Positions 34,717-44,177 of a stretch of DNA of 64,000 nt are shown here, one piece after another; positions within the stretch are counted from its first letter, which is position 1, and the number at the start of each line of letters is the position of its first letter. A model generated the notes under the pieces. That model was given only the letters and a program-made list of their open reading frames with translations, was not told the origin of the DNA and ran no database searches. The position numbers and the translations under genes were made by a program. This stretch comes from Bacteroidales bacterium. Its GTDB lineage: Bacteria; Bacteroidota; Bacteroidia; Bacteroidales; UBA3663. The stretch lies in contig JAFSKF010000025.1 in NCBI GenBank assembly GCA_017449065.1, positions 1-64,000 of the forward strand, read 5' to 3'.

Positions 34717-36810
34717 GTGGACCTGCAATATCTTCCCGGTGTAGGCCCCAAAAGGGCAGAACTCCTCAAGGCCGAGATTCATGTTTCGACCGTTGAGGAG
34801 TTGCTCTCCTATTATCCTTATCGCTATGTCGATAAGTCGAAGATCTATCAGATTCGCGACATTCACGGAGATATGCCCTACATTCTGCTGAAGGGTCAGT
34901 TCACGATGTTCGAGGAGCAGGGATTCGGAAAACGGGGACAGCGTTACAAAGGGTTGTTTACCGACGGAACCGGTGTGGTGGAATGCATCTGGTTTCAGGG
35001 ATTGCGCTATGTGAAGGACAGCGTGATGCGTGGGCGAGAGTATCTTCTTTTCGGACAGCCCAAACTGAACGATTACTCACATAATTTCACGATTGCCCAT
35101 CCGGAACTGGAAAGCACCGAGAAAACCGGAGTGGATGTTATGCAAAGCCTGATGGGTATGTATAACACCACCGAGAAGATGAAGAAGATGTTCCTCAACA
35201 GTAAGGCCATTTCCAAACTCATTCTTTCGTTCTTCCAGCAGCATATCCAGCCTTTCCCTGAAACACTTCCTGCCTATATCGTCGAACAGATGCACCTGAT
35301 GAACTATAATCAGGCCATTCGTCAGATACATTTTCCTGCCAATCCGGATAATCTCCGTAAGGCTCAGGAACGTCTGAAGTTCGAAGAGCTTTTCTATCTG
35401 GAACTTTATCTGGTGCGGCAGTTCAGGTTGCGTCAGCAAGCGAATGCCGGATTCGTTTTCAGCCGTATCGGAGAATACTTCAATAACTTCTATTTCCATT
35501 ATTTGCCGTTCGAGCTGACCAATGCCCAGAAGCGCGTCATCAAAGAGATTCGTGCAGATTTAGGAAGCGGCAAGCAGATGAACCGATTGCTGCAAGGGGA
35601 TGTGGGTAGCGGCAAAACGATGGTGGCGACTCTGACTATGCTCATCGCGCTCGATAATGGTTTTCAGGCGTGCTTGATGGCTCCTACGGAGATTCTGGCG
35701 AATCAGCATTTCGACAATATTTCGGAACTTCTGGCTGGCATCGGCGTGAGAGTGGAATTGCTGACGGGTAGTACCAAGAAGAAAAAACGGGAGGAGATTC
35801 ATGCCGGTTTGCGCGATGGTAGTGTGCAGATTCTGATTGGCACGCACGCTCTGATCGAACCGGATGTGAAATTCAATAATCTGGGGCTGGTGGTCATCGA
35901 CGAACAGCACCGCTTCGGTGTGGAGCAGCGCAGCAAGCTCTGGATGAAGAACTCCCGGGCACCGCATGTGCTGGTGATGACGGCTACCCCGATTCCGCGC
36001 ACCCTCGCTATGACGGTTTACGGTGATCTCGACGTGAGTGTCATCGACGAGCTTCCTCCAGGCAGAAAACCGATTCAAACCATACACAGGTGGGATCAGC
36101 AACGGGAAGGTCTGATTAAGAGTATGCGTCAGCAGTTAGCGCAGGGTCGTCAGATTTACGTGGTTTATCCCCTCATTGAAGAGAATGAGAAGCTGAAGTA
36201 TCACGATGTTGAGCAAGGTTTCGAAAACATGCAGGCGGCTTTCGGTCCTGAGTATCATGTGGTGATGGTGCATGGCCGCATGAAGCCGAAGGATAAGGAT
36301 GCTGCCATGCAGCGGTTTGTTTCGGGTGAAGCGCAGATTATGGTAGCTACTACGGTAATCGAAGTGGGAGTGAATGTCCCGAATGCATCGGTAATGGTGA
36401 TCGAGAGTGCTGAACGTTTCGGCCTGAGCCAGTTGCACCAGTTGCGTGGACGAGTCGGACGAGGAGCCGATCAGTCCTACTGTGTGTTGGTGACGGGTTA
36501 TAATCTGTCGTCCGATACCCGTAAGCGTATTGAAATCATGTGCGACACCACCGATGGATTCGAGATTGCCGAAGCCGATCTCCAATTGCGCGGTCCCGGT
36601 GATTTGGAGGGCACCCAACAGTCGGGTCTCGCCTTCGATCTGCATATCGCCTCATTGGCCCGCGACGGCCAGCTTCTTCAGTTCGCCCGCGACATTGCCA
36701 AGGAAGTCATCGAGAAGGACCCGATGCTTGAGGCGCCACAAAACAACATTCTTCGCAACCGCCTTCAGGATTTGTTCTCCCATCGTCTCGATTGGAGCCG
36801 TATCAGTTAA
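34717..36810 (+). CDS. recG: ATP-dependent DNA helicase RecG
   Basis: Branch-migrating helicase that remodels stalled forks and Holliday junctions. I choose a GTG start (V-DLQYLPGVGPKRAELL) 8 nt after the cstA stop, giving 698 residues, the usual RecG length. The ATG at 34636 would add 27 residues encoded inside cstA that lack RecG character. Features in order: wedge/OB domain (about 50-150), Walker A GDVGSGKTMVA (about 307), DEQH box VVIDEQHRFGVEQRS, motif III TATPIPRTLAMT, and the helicase C domain with VYPLIEENEKL, VATTVIEVGVNVPNAS, QLHQLRGRVGRGADQ and the TRG-region LRGPGDLEGTQQSG. It is tightly coupled to the cstA gene. Confidence 0.96.
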   Translation: MDLQYLPGVGPKRAELLKAEIHVSTVEELLSYYPYRYVDKSKIYQIRDIHGDMPYILLKGQFTMFEEQGFGKRGQRYKGLFTDGTGVVECIWFQGLRYVKDSVMRGREYLLFGQPKLNDYSHNFTIAHPELESTEKTGVDVMQSLMGMYNTTEKMKKMFLNSKAISKLILSFFQQHIQPFPETLPAYIVEQMHLMNYNQAIRQIHFPANPDNLRKAQERLKFEELFYLELYLVRQFRLRQQANAGFVFSRIGEYFNNFYFHYLPFELTNAQKRVIKEIRADLGSGKQMNRLLQGDVGSGKTMVATLTMLIALDNGFQACLMAPTEILANQHFDNISELLAGIGVRVELLTGSTKKKKREEIHAGLRDGSVQILIGTHALIEPDVKFNNLGLVVIDEQHRFGVEQRSKLWMKNSRAPHVLVMTATPIPRTLAMTVYGDLDVSVIDELPPGRKPIQTIHRWDQQREGLIKSMRQQLAQGRQIYVVYPLIEENEKLKYHDVEQGFENMQAAFGPEYHVVMVHGRMKPKDKDAAMQRFVSGEAQIMVATTVIEVGVNVPNASVMVIESAERFGLSQLHQLRGRVGRGADQSYCVLVTGYNLSSDTRKRIEIMCDTTDGFEIAEADLQLRGPGDLEGTQQSGLAFDLHIASLARDGQLLQFARDIAKEVIEKDPMLEAPQNNILRNRLQDLFSHRLDWSRIS

Positions 36811-36820
36811 TGTGATAAAT

Positions 36821-36864
36821 AAGTACAAAAAACGCAACCTGTATTCAGGCTGCGTTTTTTACTT
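36821..36864. terminator. Bidirectional intrinsic terminator
   Basis: AAGT..AAAAAACGCA.CCTG and CAGG.TGCGTTTTTTACTT form a long stem with a four-base loop, with an A-run on one side and a T-run on the other. It serves recG on the plus strand and the membrane-protein gene on the minus strand. Confidence 0.95.
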
Positions 36865-36880
36865 AGGTGACTTGATTATC

Positions 36881-37609
36881 TTATTCAGCAACCTCCTCTG
36901 AAGGGGTGGCGTCTTCAAGCTTCTTTGGCAGCAGGGTGTAGAAAGCAACACCGGTGGCCAGATAGATGATGATTTCGCTGAGCACAACGCCTACGCAGCA
37001 GCAAAGGAGACCGGCAAAAATCATGAGCAGGAAAACAAGCAGCAGGAGACATAGGGTCAGGGCATCGTCCTTGGTCATATTCCAGCTGGCAGAGATTGCA
37101 TCGCCGATGCCGGCTTCTTCGTGCTCAAGGATAAAGAGCGAGGCGAACTGCAGGCGGGCCAGCAGGTAGATGCCGGGAAGAATGCAAAAAACCAAACCGA
37201 TCATGAAGATTATGGAGACGATGAAGTTAACGACCACATACTTGACATAGGTGTTGACCGGCAATTTCCAAGCGTTGATGGTAAATTCGCCATGACCCTG
37301 CACAGCATTGAGCACAAGGCGGTACAGACCGGCCATGAGGATAATCTCGATCAGATTCGAAATGAATGAACCTGGGCCGCTGGCGGCAAGTATGCTGTTA
37401 TAGTAGGACATGATTTCGGCAGGATCGGCCTTGCCTGAACTCATTTTTTCGATCATGGGCTGAATATCGCCCACCGATGGACCGAACATGCTGGCGATAA
37501 TCTGCTTGACGACCCAGATGATTAGCAAGGCTGCCAAGATGGAAATCCAGTTTTTCTTTGTCAGCTCCCAAGCCTGGCTCAGGACTTCTGAAATGGAAAT
37601 TTTGTTCAT
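36881..37609 (-). CDS. Polytopic membrane protein of unknown function
   Basis: A 242-residue integral membrane protein with about five hydrophobic segments (AALLIIWVVKQIIASMFG, IIFMIGLVFCILPGIYLLAR, LCLLLLVFLLMIFAGLLCCC, VVLSEIIIYLATGVAFYTLL). The N-terminal ISEVLSQAWELTKKNWISIL and ILEHEEAGIGDAISASWNMT are of the kind found in DUF975/YciC-type 'glycerophosphodiesterase membrane-domain-like' proteins, but I cannot fix the family. A Cys-rich patch (LLCCCVG) lies in the last third. It is next to the DUF2752 gene, with a 30-nt gap, and probably in the same transcript. A bidirectional terminator follows it. Confidence 0.75.
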   Translation of the reverse strand: MNKISISEVLSQAWELTKKNWISILAALLIIWVVKQIIASMFGPSVGDIQPMIEKMSSGKADPAEIMSYYNSILAASGPGSFISNLIEIILMAGLYRLVLNAVQGHGEFTINAWKLPVNTYVKYVVVNFIVSIIFMIGLVFCILPGIYLLARLQFASLFILEHEEAGIGDAISASWNMTKDDALTLCLLLLVFLLMIFAGLLCCCVGVVLSEIIIYLATGVAFYTLLPKKLEDATPSEEVAE

Positions 37610-37639
37610 TTGTTTGAATGTTTAGAAAGTTAGAAATGC

Positions 37640-37933
37640 TTAAATATAGTTATATGTAATCAGATTTCGGATAACACCCCACAGGAGCAGTATGCCCATG
37701 ACGGTGAAGATCACTTTGTTGGAATAGCAGAAACGAACCCAACTGCGGCTCTGCAGAGGGCGATAGGCTTCGCCGATGACCAACACCAGAAAATAGGGGA
37801 TGAGGCACCAGACAACGGGGTTGTAATTCCACCAAGCCACGATATCCCCATGTGCGAGAGCCAGGAGTCCTCGCTGAATGCCACAGAACGGACACTGCAA
37901 ATGGGTGAATGTATATAATGGACAAGGTAGCAT
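37640..37933 (-). CDS. DUF2752 domain membrane protein
   Basis: A 97-residue small membrane protein. The motif CPFCGIQRGLLALAHGDIVA near the N terminus is the DUF2752 signature (CPxCGxxR). Two hydrophobic segments follow (VVWCLIPYFLVLVIGEAYRP and VIFTVMGILLLWGVIRNLIT). Function unknown. It lies between folC (42 nt upstream) and the larger membrane protein and likely shares a transcript with them. Confidence 0.85.
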   Translation of the reverse strand: MLPCPLYTFTHLQCPFCGIQRGLLALAHGDIVAWWNYNPVVWCLIPYFLVLVIGEAYRPLQSRSWVRFCYSNKVIFTVMGILLLWGVIRNLITYNYI

Positions 37934-37942
37934 GGGAGGGAA

Positions 37943-37979
37943 AATAGATAATAGTTATTAGTTAATAGTTATTAGTTAT
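37943..37979. repeat. AT-rich AGTTATTAGTTA tandem repeat at the end of folC
   Basis: A run of ATAGTTATTAGTTA units fills the spacer from the DUF2752 start to the folC stop. A similar TAATAGTTAATAGTTAAT run is at 51319-51342, so it seems to be a dispersed intergenic motif of this genome. Confidence 0.7.
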
Positions 37980-39274
37980 TCAGGAAACCTTTTCAGCACT
38001 TCGCACACAATGAAGTTACTGCCTCCCACAAAGATCGTATCGGTTGTTCGGGCTGCTTGTCGGGCAGCATCGAAAGCTGTGTCGATGGACGGGTAGGTGT
38101 TGCCCGTGAGTCCGAAAGGCTGAGCCATTGTCGCCAGTTCGGATGCCGGTAAAGCACGTGGCGTAGGGGCGTTGCAGAAATAATAGGTGGCGGAAATCGG
38201 CAGCGTTTTCAGCACAGAAGCAATGTCTTTGTCGCTCACCATACCAAAGACGATGTGCAGTTGGCTGCCGCTTTCGGCGATGTGTCGTAGCTGCGGACCT
38301 AAATACTGGAAACAGCCTTCGTTGTGTCCGGTATCGGCAATGATGCAAGGATTCTTCTGCTGCAATATTTCCCAACGTCCGCGAAGATGGGTATTCTTGA
38401 GCACCTTGCGGAAGCCGTTGTGCAGATGTGTTTCGGAAATGCAGAAGCCCCGTTCCCTTAGCAAGTGTACACACGTCAGAACGGAATTGGCATTGTGCGG
38501 CTGGCAATCGCCCATGAGCGGCGATTTGAGCGTGCCGTCGCTCAGCGTGTCGTACTCCAGATGATCTGTCTGGTTCCGCACCCAAATGACCTGATGCTTC
38601 TCGTTGGCAAAGAAGAGGGGGGTCTGCATACGTTCTGCCTTGCTGGTGAACGTGAAGTGCACGCGTTCATCGGAGCATTCACCAATCACGCATGGAATCC
38701 CCTTCTTCATGATGCCCGCCTTTTCTGCAGCAATCTGTGGCAGTGTATCGCCCAGAAACTGCATGTGGTCGAACGAGATATTGGTAATCAGGCAAAGTTC
38801 TGGAGTGATGATGTTCGTGCTGTCGAGGCGTCCGCCAAGTCCTACCTCAATTACCGCCACATCCACCTGCTGATCGGCAAAGTAGCAGAAAGCCATCATC
38901 GTAGCGAGTTCGAAAAAAGAAGGGAGCTGCGGGGCGAGCAACGGATATTTGTCGGTCACCCAATCCACCACATACTGATGGCTGATAGGCGTTCCGTTTA
39001 TGCGGATGCGTTCATCGTAATCGAGCAGGTGTGGAGAGGTGAAAAGGCCGACTTTGTAGCCTGCTTCCTGCAGAATGCTTGCCAACGTGTGGCTGCAACT
39101 GCCTTTGCCGTTGGTGCCTGCCACATGGATGCTGCGGAAGCGGCGGTGCGGATGGCCCAGCAACTGATCCATTGTTTCGCAACGTTCCAGGCCGGGTTTG
39201 TAGGCATGTGCTCCTTGGGTTTCAAAAACCGGGAGCTTACTATACAGAAATTCAAGCGTTTCTTGATAGTTCAT
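37976..39274 (-). CDS. folC: Bifunctional dihydrofolate/folylpolyglutamate synthase
   Basis: Adds glutamate to dihydropteroate or folates (cytoplasm). The 432-residue chain shows the Mur-ligase-like P-loop HVAGTNGKGSCSHTLASILQ (about 50-70), GLFTSPHLLDYDERIRING, VAVIEVGLGGRLDSTNIITP, the ISFDHMQFLGDTLPQIAAEK segment, and IADTGHNEGCFQYLGPQL with ADTGHN at the second domain. The start codon lies only 3 nt from the stop of the GH106 gene, so this housekeeping enzyme appears to be read from the pectin-enzyme transcript unless an internal promoter exists. Confidence 0.95.
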   Translation of the reverse strand: MNYQETLEFLYSKLPVFETQGAHAYKPGLERCETMDQLLGHPHRRFRSIHVAGTNGKGSCSHTLASILQEAGYKVGLFTSPHLLDYDERIRINGTPISHQYVVDWVTDKYPLLAPQLPSFFELATMMAFCYFADQQVDVAVIEVGLGGRLDSTNIITPELCLITNISFDHMQFLGDTLPQIAAEKAGIMKKGIPCVIGECSDERVHFTFTSKAERMQTPLFFANEKHQVIWVRNQTDHLEYDTLSDGTLKSPLMGDCQPHNANSVLTCVHLLRERGFCISETHLHNGFRKVLKNTHLRGRWEILQQKNPCIIADTGHNEGCFQYLGPQLRHIAESGSQLHIVFGMVSDKDIASVLKTLPISATYYFCNAPTPRALPASELATMAQPFGLTGNTYPSIDTAFDAARQAARTTDTIFVGGSNFIVCEVLKRFPE

Positions 39275-39277
39275 GAC

Positions 39278-41977
39278 TTATTTGAGAGGAATAATCTTCA
39301 CCGATGAGTTCAAACCGCAAGGAACGGTTCCCCACCACGCATACGAATTGTATTTCGGATCTTTGTGATAGCCGGGCAGTACGGCAATGTTCGTATCTTT
39401 GAAGATGCGCCATTCTTTGCCCTGTCGGTCCATTTCGGCGATGTAGTTGGCGCATAGGCCAGTCACTTCCACGCGGATGGTATTCTTGCCTGCTTTCAGG
39501 TATTGACCGATATTCATGCGGAACGGAACCGAGAATACAATGCCTGCATCCTGACCGTTCACATACACGTGTGCCGATTCGCGCACATCGCCCAAGTCGA
39601 GCAGATAGTCGGTATATGCTCCGGAATTGAACTGTTTCTTGTCGATTTTGAAAGTTGTGGTATAGGCCACTGTCCCTTTGGCATTCTTGAGGACATCGAT
39701 TTGTGTCCAAGCCTCAACACCTGTCAGCTTGTAGTTTTTCTTTGCGGTTGTGGCAACACCTTCCAACTGCGATATGTCGAGTTTCCATGTGTTTGGGGTA
39801 AGGTCGATGATAGCTTGGTTGTCCGGTTCGCGATACTTCCAGTCCTTCAGTTCTGCATGCTGCCGACGGAGGTCGCTTTCTGTCAGTTTTTGGTATGTTT
39901 GCAGGATGCAACTCTCACCGCTGGCCAGTTGCAGACGCACATAACTGCGTCCGTTCTGCCGGCGCACAGGTACGATGCCGTACTTGCCGGTCAGTGCATC
40001 AAACAGTATGGCTGATTGGGCATTGACCGCCAGTTCCACTTCCGCATCTACATCTTTGCCCTGCAACGACGAGATGAAATAATGGTGACCGGTAGGATTA
40101 CTGCGGCGGATGCACTTCAAGCCCTGTTCGCTCTTCATGGTTTCCACTTGCACCTGTTTCAGTTGGCGCAGTCCTTCCCGATAGTTCGGAGCTTGTAGCA
40201 CAGATGCCGGCAGGGAGGCTGCTACTTCTTTGAGTTGTTGCATACGGTTGTCGCGATCGGACAAGCCGGGCACTTGGGTAGGCACACCGCCCACAAAGAG
40301 AACGGTGGCACCTTGTCGGGCCAGATCGGCAATGTGTTGCAAGGTTTCAGGCTTCATGAAGTGCACGCCTGGCAGCACCAAAGCCTTATAGCAGGTGCCG
40401 CCTTCCGTAACGATGCATTTGTCGGGGCCGACGGTACATTTCTGCAGCATACGGTCCGACATATAGTCCATGTCGTAGCCGGCATTGTAGATGGTATTGA
40501 CCGCCTCCACAAAACGGGGTGCTTTCTCCTGCATGCCGTGAATGGCGAACATCAGCAGGCGTCCCGGGTTTTCAAACCAGGCGTCATACACCGGCATATA
40601 CACCAGCAGGTCGTTGTCCGGCTGTCCGTATTGCATAAAACTCTGCACGCGAGTCATGTATTGGAAGAAAGCCGGAGCATCGCGCCAAATGGTGTTGACG
40701 GGGGACATCTCCATCGAGGCATAGAACAGATGACCCGGCCATTCGGCTTCTGCCGGAGAGTAGGTGGTGCCGTGGAAGTAACAGTGGTTCACACCACCGA
40801 TCTGCATCAGATCGAAATCCGGCTTGCATTGGCTCAGCGAAGTGCGGAAGTGCTCTGTCAGCCAGGTGAAGGTCTCACTCGAAGTGATCGGCTTACCCGT
40901 TACGTGGGCAGCCGATGATGCATATTTCAGCATCGAGAGATCGGAATCGTTGTGACGCCACATCGAGTCGGTTCGCAAACCTTTAATCTTGAAGTCGCTC
41001 AAGCCGAAACTCTCGATTTCCGGAATATCGACCGCAGCGTAAACATCCAGCAGATCGGCAGGAGAACCGTGAGCCTGATTGCGGACGGTGCTTCCCAGAC
41101 TGTGAGCCCACTGAGCCCAGGTTTTAGTGAACACTTCGAGCAGCAGGTCCGACATCGTTTCGCGATAGTCTTGGGTGAGCAATCCGTGAATAGAATCGTT
41201 TGCGAGCAGGAACTGTGGCAGATAATCCTGCAGTTTGTAGCCTCGTCGGGCTTCAAACTCTTCCAGCATGGCAGGGGTCCAGTCGGCACCATACACCTCA
41301 TACGAATCGTTGAAGAAGGAATTAGGAACGGGTGTGCCGTTGTCCTTGAATGCCTTAGTGAAGCGTTCGAAGTAATGGTTCACGGCTTTTGGATTCAGAT
41401 GATCCATCACCAGTCCAACGCCGCCGGGTGCAGCGCGTTTCACTGCCTGACGGGTATGGCTGTTATAGAGGGCGATATGCAACGTGTCACCGAACGACCA
41501 CGAACCCAACAGTTGAGGTTGGTCCTTCAGTTCCTTGTCTGTGAACTTCGGTTCCGTTTCGCCTGTCTTCCAGACATGATACACCAGTTTCGAAGCGGCC
41601 TCATCCATCGATACCTCCGGTCCTCCGAAAGGCCATCCGGTGCCGGTATTCATATCCACCAGCATGCCCAAACGTTTGCCTTCGGCCTCTGTATGTCCTA
41701 ACATACGCATCCAGCGGGGGGAGAGGAAATCAATCTCCTTGCCCTCGTTTCCTTTCACACCGTAGATAGGGGTAATCTCTACGGCACCGATGCCGGCTTT
41801 GGCATAGAGTTCCAGATTACGGGTCAGATTGGTACTATCGACTTCCGATCCCATCCACCACCAGCGGGTGCCGGGCTTAGCTTCCGGGTTCACAACGGGC
41901 CAGGAGGTGGATTGTGCAAAACTTACTGCCGATACCGACAAAAAAACTGCGAGAACGATGTATGTTGCCTTCTTCAT
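39278..41977 (-). CDS. GH106-type alpha-L-rhamnosidase
   Basis: Secreted glycosidase predicted to remove alpha-L-rhamnose from rhamnogalacturonan or related pectin. The 899-residue protein has a signal peptide (MKKATYIVLAVFLSVSAVSF, AQ). The GH106 start is clear (NPEAKPGTRWWWMGSEVDST, YAKAGIGAVEITPIYGVKGN, GMLVDMNTGTGWPFGGPEVS). Later come ETFTWLTEHFRTSLSQCKPD and GVNHCYFHGTTYSPAEAEWP, which carry candidate catalytic Glu and metal-binding positions. Around 765-880 is a galactose-binding-like C-terminal module (LDLGDVRESAHVYVNGQDAG). No T9SS tail is seen, so it is probably periplasmic. It is 43 nt behind GH105 and directly in front of folC. Confidence 0.85.
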   Translation of the reverse strand: MKKATYIVLAVFLSVSAVSFAQSTSWPVVNPEAKPGTRWWWMGSEVDSTNLTRNLELYAKAGIGAVEITPIYGVKGNEGKEIDFLSPRWMRMLGHTEAEGKRLGMLVDMNTGTGWPFGGPEVSMDEAASKLVYHVWKTGETEPKFTDKELKDQPQLLGSWSFGDTLHIALYNSHTRQAVKRAAPGGVGLVMDHLNPKAVNHYFERFTKAFKDNGTPVPNSFFNDSYEVYGADWTPAMLEEFEARRGYKLQDYLPQFLLANDSIHGLLTQDYRETMSDLLLEVFTKTWAQWAHSLGSTVRNQAHGSPADLLDVYAAVDIPEIESFGLSDFKIKGLRTDSMWRHNDSDLSMLKYASSAAHVTGKPITSSETFTWLTEHFRTSLSQCKPDFDLMQIGGVNHCYFHGTTYSPAEAEWPGHLFYASMEMSPVNTIWRDAPAFFQYMTRVQSFMQYGQPDNDLLVYMPVYDAWFENPGRLLMFAIHGMQEKAPRFVEAVNTIYNAGYDMDYMSDRMLQKCTVGPDKCIVTEGGTCYKALVLPGVHFMKPETLQHIADLARQGATVLFVGGVPTQVPGLSDRDNRMQQLKEVAASLPASVLQAPNYREGLRQLKQVQVETMKSEQGLKCIRRSNPTGHHYFISSLQGKDVDAEVELAVNAQSAILFDALTGKYGIVPVRRQNGRSYVRLQLASGESCILQTYQKLTESDLRRQHAELKDWKYREPDNQAIIDLTPNTWKLDISQLEGVATTAKKNYKLTGVEAWTQIDVLKNAKGTVAYTTTFKIDKKQFNSGAYTDYLLDLGDVRESAHVYVNGQDAGIVFSVPFRMNIGQYLKAGKNTIRVEVTGLCANYIAEMDRQGKEWRIFKDTNIAVLPGYHKDPKYNSYAWWGTVPCGLNSSVKIIPLK

Positions 41978-42020
41978 GTTTGGAAGAGATGTTTCAGGTT
42001 ATAATTGCGAAACTGGAAAA

Positions 42021-43199
42021 TTATTTCTGCGCGTTCAGTTTCTTACTGCCACCGCCTTGTTCGCCGGGCGAAAGCTGATACACTTCGGCACCGCACAGCA
42101 GGAAGCATCCGATGCCGAAGTCATCGAAGTCCGGAATCTTGTCATACAGGGTCGGTTGTGATTCTTTTGGCTCCTTACCGGTTCCCTGTTGGAAGCCCAG
42201 CATGCCGTCATCCTGATGCACAGCGTGAGTCACCATTGCATTCCAGGCCTTGGCAATAACCGGCATGTATTCGTCGGCCTTCACATAACCGTGCCGTACA
42301 GCCCAAGCCATTCCATACACAAACATCGATGTGCCGGTGACCTCCATGCCACCGAAATCGTCCGGATCATCCAAAGAGCAGTTCCAAGTGCCGTCTTCAC
42401 GCACTCGTCCTTTCAGGCTCTTCAGCATAGCAAGCAGATCTTTCTTATATTGTTTGTAATAGGGGTGGGAGGCAGGCAGTTCGTCCATCACACGGCACAA
42501 AGCTGCAACCACCCAACCGTTACCGCGGCTCCAATAGCATTGTTTGCCCTGTGGGGTCTGATAGGGTGGATTGAAATCCATGTCGCGCCACCAGAGTCCG
42601 TCTTTGGCATTCCACAGACCGCCATCGAAAGTATCGCGCGTGTACATATACATTTTATGTGCCTTGTCCCAATAGGCCGGATTGCCGGTCGTCTTGCCCA
42701 ACTTGGCAAAGACAGGCATACCCATCTGGATGGCGTCAATCCACCACCAGTCGGAATTATCGGGTGTGTTGAGGTACATGTTGCAGTTGGCTATGGTGTT
42801 AGTCAGCTTGAAAGATTCCGGAGCCAATCGGTACATATCGATGTAGATCTGTTCGCAGCAGTAGTCGTCGGCATCGCGGGTAGTAGCACCGTTACGGGCC
42901 GTCCATTTGTGGAAATCACACCACTGGTAGGTGTAGTCGTAGTACTGCTGTTTGGGGCTGATACCATAAAGGGCCATCAGTCCTTCATAATAAACAGCAC
43001 GCGTCCACAAGCTTGACGGGCGGTATTTGCCTTTACCGAACGATTTGACAGTCGGATCAGGGTGACGCCTCACAAACCAGTCGTTCACCTTCTCCATCTG
43101 TTGTAGGATTTCAGCCCTTGAGGGCAATTCGGCCTGTTGCGCCGTCATGGGGGCGATGCAACAGGCTGAAAGTGCTAATGTAGCCAGAAGTTTTTTCAT
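42021..43199 (-). CDS. GH105 unsaturated rhamnogalacturonyl hydrolase
   Basis: Removes the unsaturated galacturonyl residue left by pectin lyases. The 392-residue product has a signal peptide (MKKLLATLALSACCIAPMTA). The LSAC-C motif could also serve as a lipobox, so lipidation is possible. The (alpha/alpha)6-type core shows SSLWTRAVYYEGLMALYGIS, YDYTYQWCDFHKWTARNGAT, DADDYCCEQIYIDMYRLAPE, WWWIDAIQMGMPVFAKLGKT, WWRDMDFNPPYQTPQGKQCY, WSRGNGWVVAALCRVMDELP and GTSMFVYGMAWAVRHGYVKA, the family's order, including the Asp in WIDA that matches the catalytic region. It sits between the nucleotidyltransferase gene and GH106, on one strand. Confidence 0.9.
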   Translation of the reverse strand: MKKLLATLALSACCIAPMTAQQAELPSRAEILQQMEKVNDWFVRRHPDPTVKSFGKGKYRPSSLWTRAVYYEGLMALYGISPKQQYYDYTYQWCDFHKWTARNGATTRDADDYCCEQIYIDMYRLAPESFKLTNTIANCNMYLNTPDNSDWWWIDAIQMGMPVFAKLGKTTGNPAYWDKAHKMYMYTRDTFDGGLWNAKDGLWWRDMDFNPPYQTPQGKQCYWSRGNGWVVAALCRVMDELPASHPYYKQYKKDLLAMLKSLKGRVREDGTWNCSLDDPDDFGGMEVTGTSMFVYGMAWAVRHGYVKADEYMPVIAKAWNAMVTHAVHQDDGMLGFQQGTGKEPKESQPTLYDKIPDFDDFGIGCFLLCGAEVYQLSPGEQGGGSKKLNAQK

Positions 43200-43217
43200 A
43201 ATTTTTTAGAAAGCCGA

Positions 43218-44120
43218 TTAGAAAAGCTTGGCAGGATAAAGGCCCGTGTCGTGCAGTTCCTTGAACTTGGCAACTACAGCCGGGCGATCGGTAGCGTAGG
43301 TCACACCGAACCACTTGGATGGGGTGTCAAGCACCTTGCAGGTGGCTTTGCCCGAGTTGATGAGCTTGTCGATCACCAATGGAATGAAGAACTCTGACTT
43401 CAATTCCTGACCGTGCTCCTTCAGGAACTCTACGAAATATTCCTCAGAATACTGGAAGTAATCGGGAGTAAGAGCCCACATATTCATGCTGACAGGAGTG
43501 TTCTCGGCCAACTCTTCCTTGCCTTCCGGTTCGATGAATCGGATCTTACCGTCCTCCTCACGAATAATCTTAGTGCGCTCAGTCACCTTGGTAAGATAGC
43601 CTTCTGCGTTGGTTTCGCACACGCCGCGAGCTACGGTACCGCCTTCAGAAAGGGTGTTGCAAACACGATAGCCCACCATAGCATAATTGCCCTTGGTGCC
43701 TTCGATGCTGGTCAGGTAGTCGGCCAGAACCTTAAACGACTCACGTCCGTAGTAGTCATCGGCATTGATAACGGCAAAAGGTTCTTTAATGACATCCTTG
43801 CCCATCAGTACGGCATGATTGGTGCCCCAAGGTTTCTCACGGCCTTCTGGAACGGTGAAGCCGGCAGGAAGGCTGTTCAGATCCTGGAAGCAAAGTTCCA
43901 CAGGGATGCGGCCCTCGTATTTCGAAACAATCTTATCGCGGAAATCCTGCTCGAAAACTCGACGGATTACAAAAACCACTTTACCAAAACCGGCCTGAAT
44001 GGCATCATAAATTGAATAGTCCATAATGGTTTCGCCGTTTGGTCCCAGACCATCCAGCTGTTTCAAACCACCATAACGGCTGCCCATACCGGCAGCAAGA
44101 ACAAACAGAGTAGGTTTCAT
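43218..44120 (-). CDS. Sugar-phosphate nucleotidyltransferase-like protein
   Basis: A 300-residue protein of the NTP-transferase fold that probably charges a sugar-1-phosphate. The N-terminal signature LFVLAAGMGSRYGGLKQLDG (a G-x-G-x-R loop) and later PWGTNHAVLMGKDVIKEPFA and VINADDYYGRESFKVLADYL (metal-binding NADD) are visible. Bacteroidales genomes carry it as an unassigned 'nucleotidyltransferase family protein', and the sugar is not known. It is the first gene of a minus-strand run with GH105, GH106 and folC, starting 18 nt before GH105. This linkage hints at a pectin-sugar role but may be incidental. Confidence 0.85.
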   Translation of the reverse strand: MKPTLFVLAAGMGSRYGGLKQLDGLGPNGETIMDYSIYDAIQAGFGKVVFVIRRVFEQDFRDKIVSKYEGRIPVELCFQDLNSLPAGFTVPEGREKPWGTNHAVLMGKDVIKEPFAVINADDYYGRESFKVLADYLTSIEGTKGNYAMVGYRVCNTLSEGGTVARGVCETNAEGYLTKVTERTKIIREEDGKIRFIEPEGKEELAENTPVSMNMWALTPDYFQYSEEYFVEFLKEHGQELKSEFFIPLVIDKLINSGKATCKVLDTPSKWFGVTYATDRPAVVAKFKELHDTGLYPAKLF

Positions 44121-44177
44121 TTTGTTTATTTTTAGAAGTTAACGGTTTGTATTGTTGTCAAAATATAATTTCACCTG

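Noticed and set aside
42021..43199. GH105 protein as a certain lipoprotein (LSAC-C)
   Set aside because: The Cys pair lies at a possible lipobox, but a normal signal peptidase I site (MTAQ) follows directly; left undecided.
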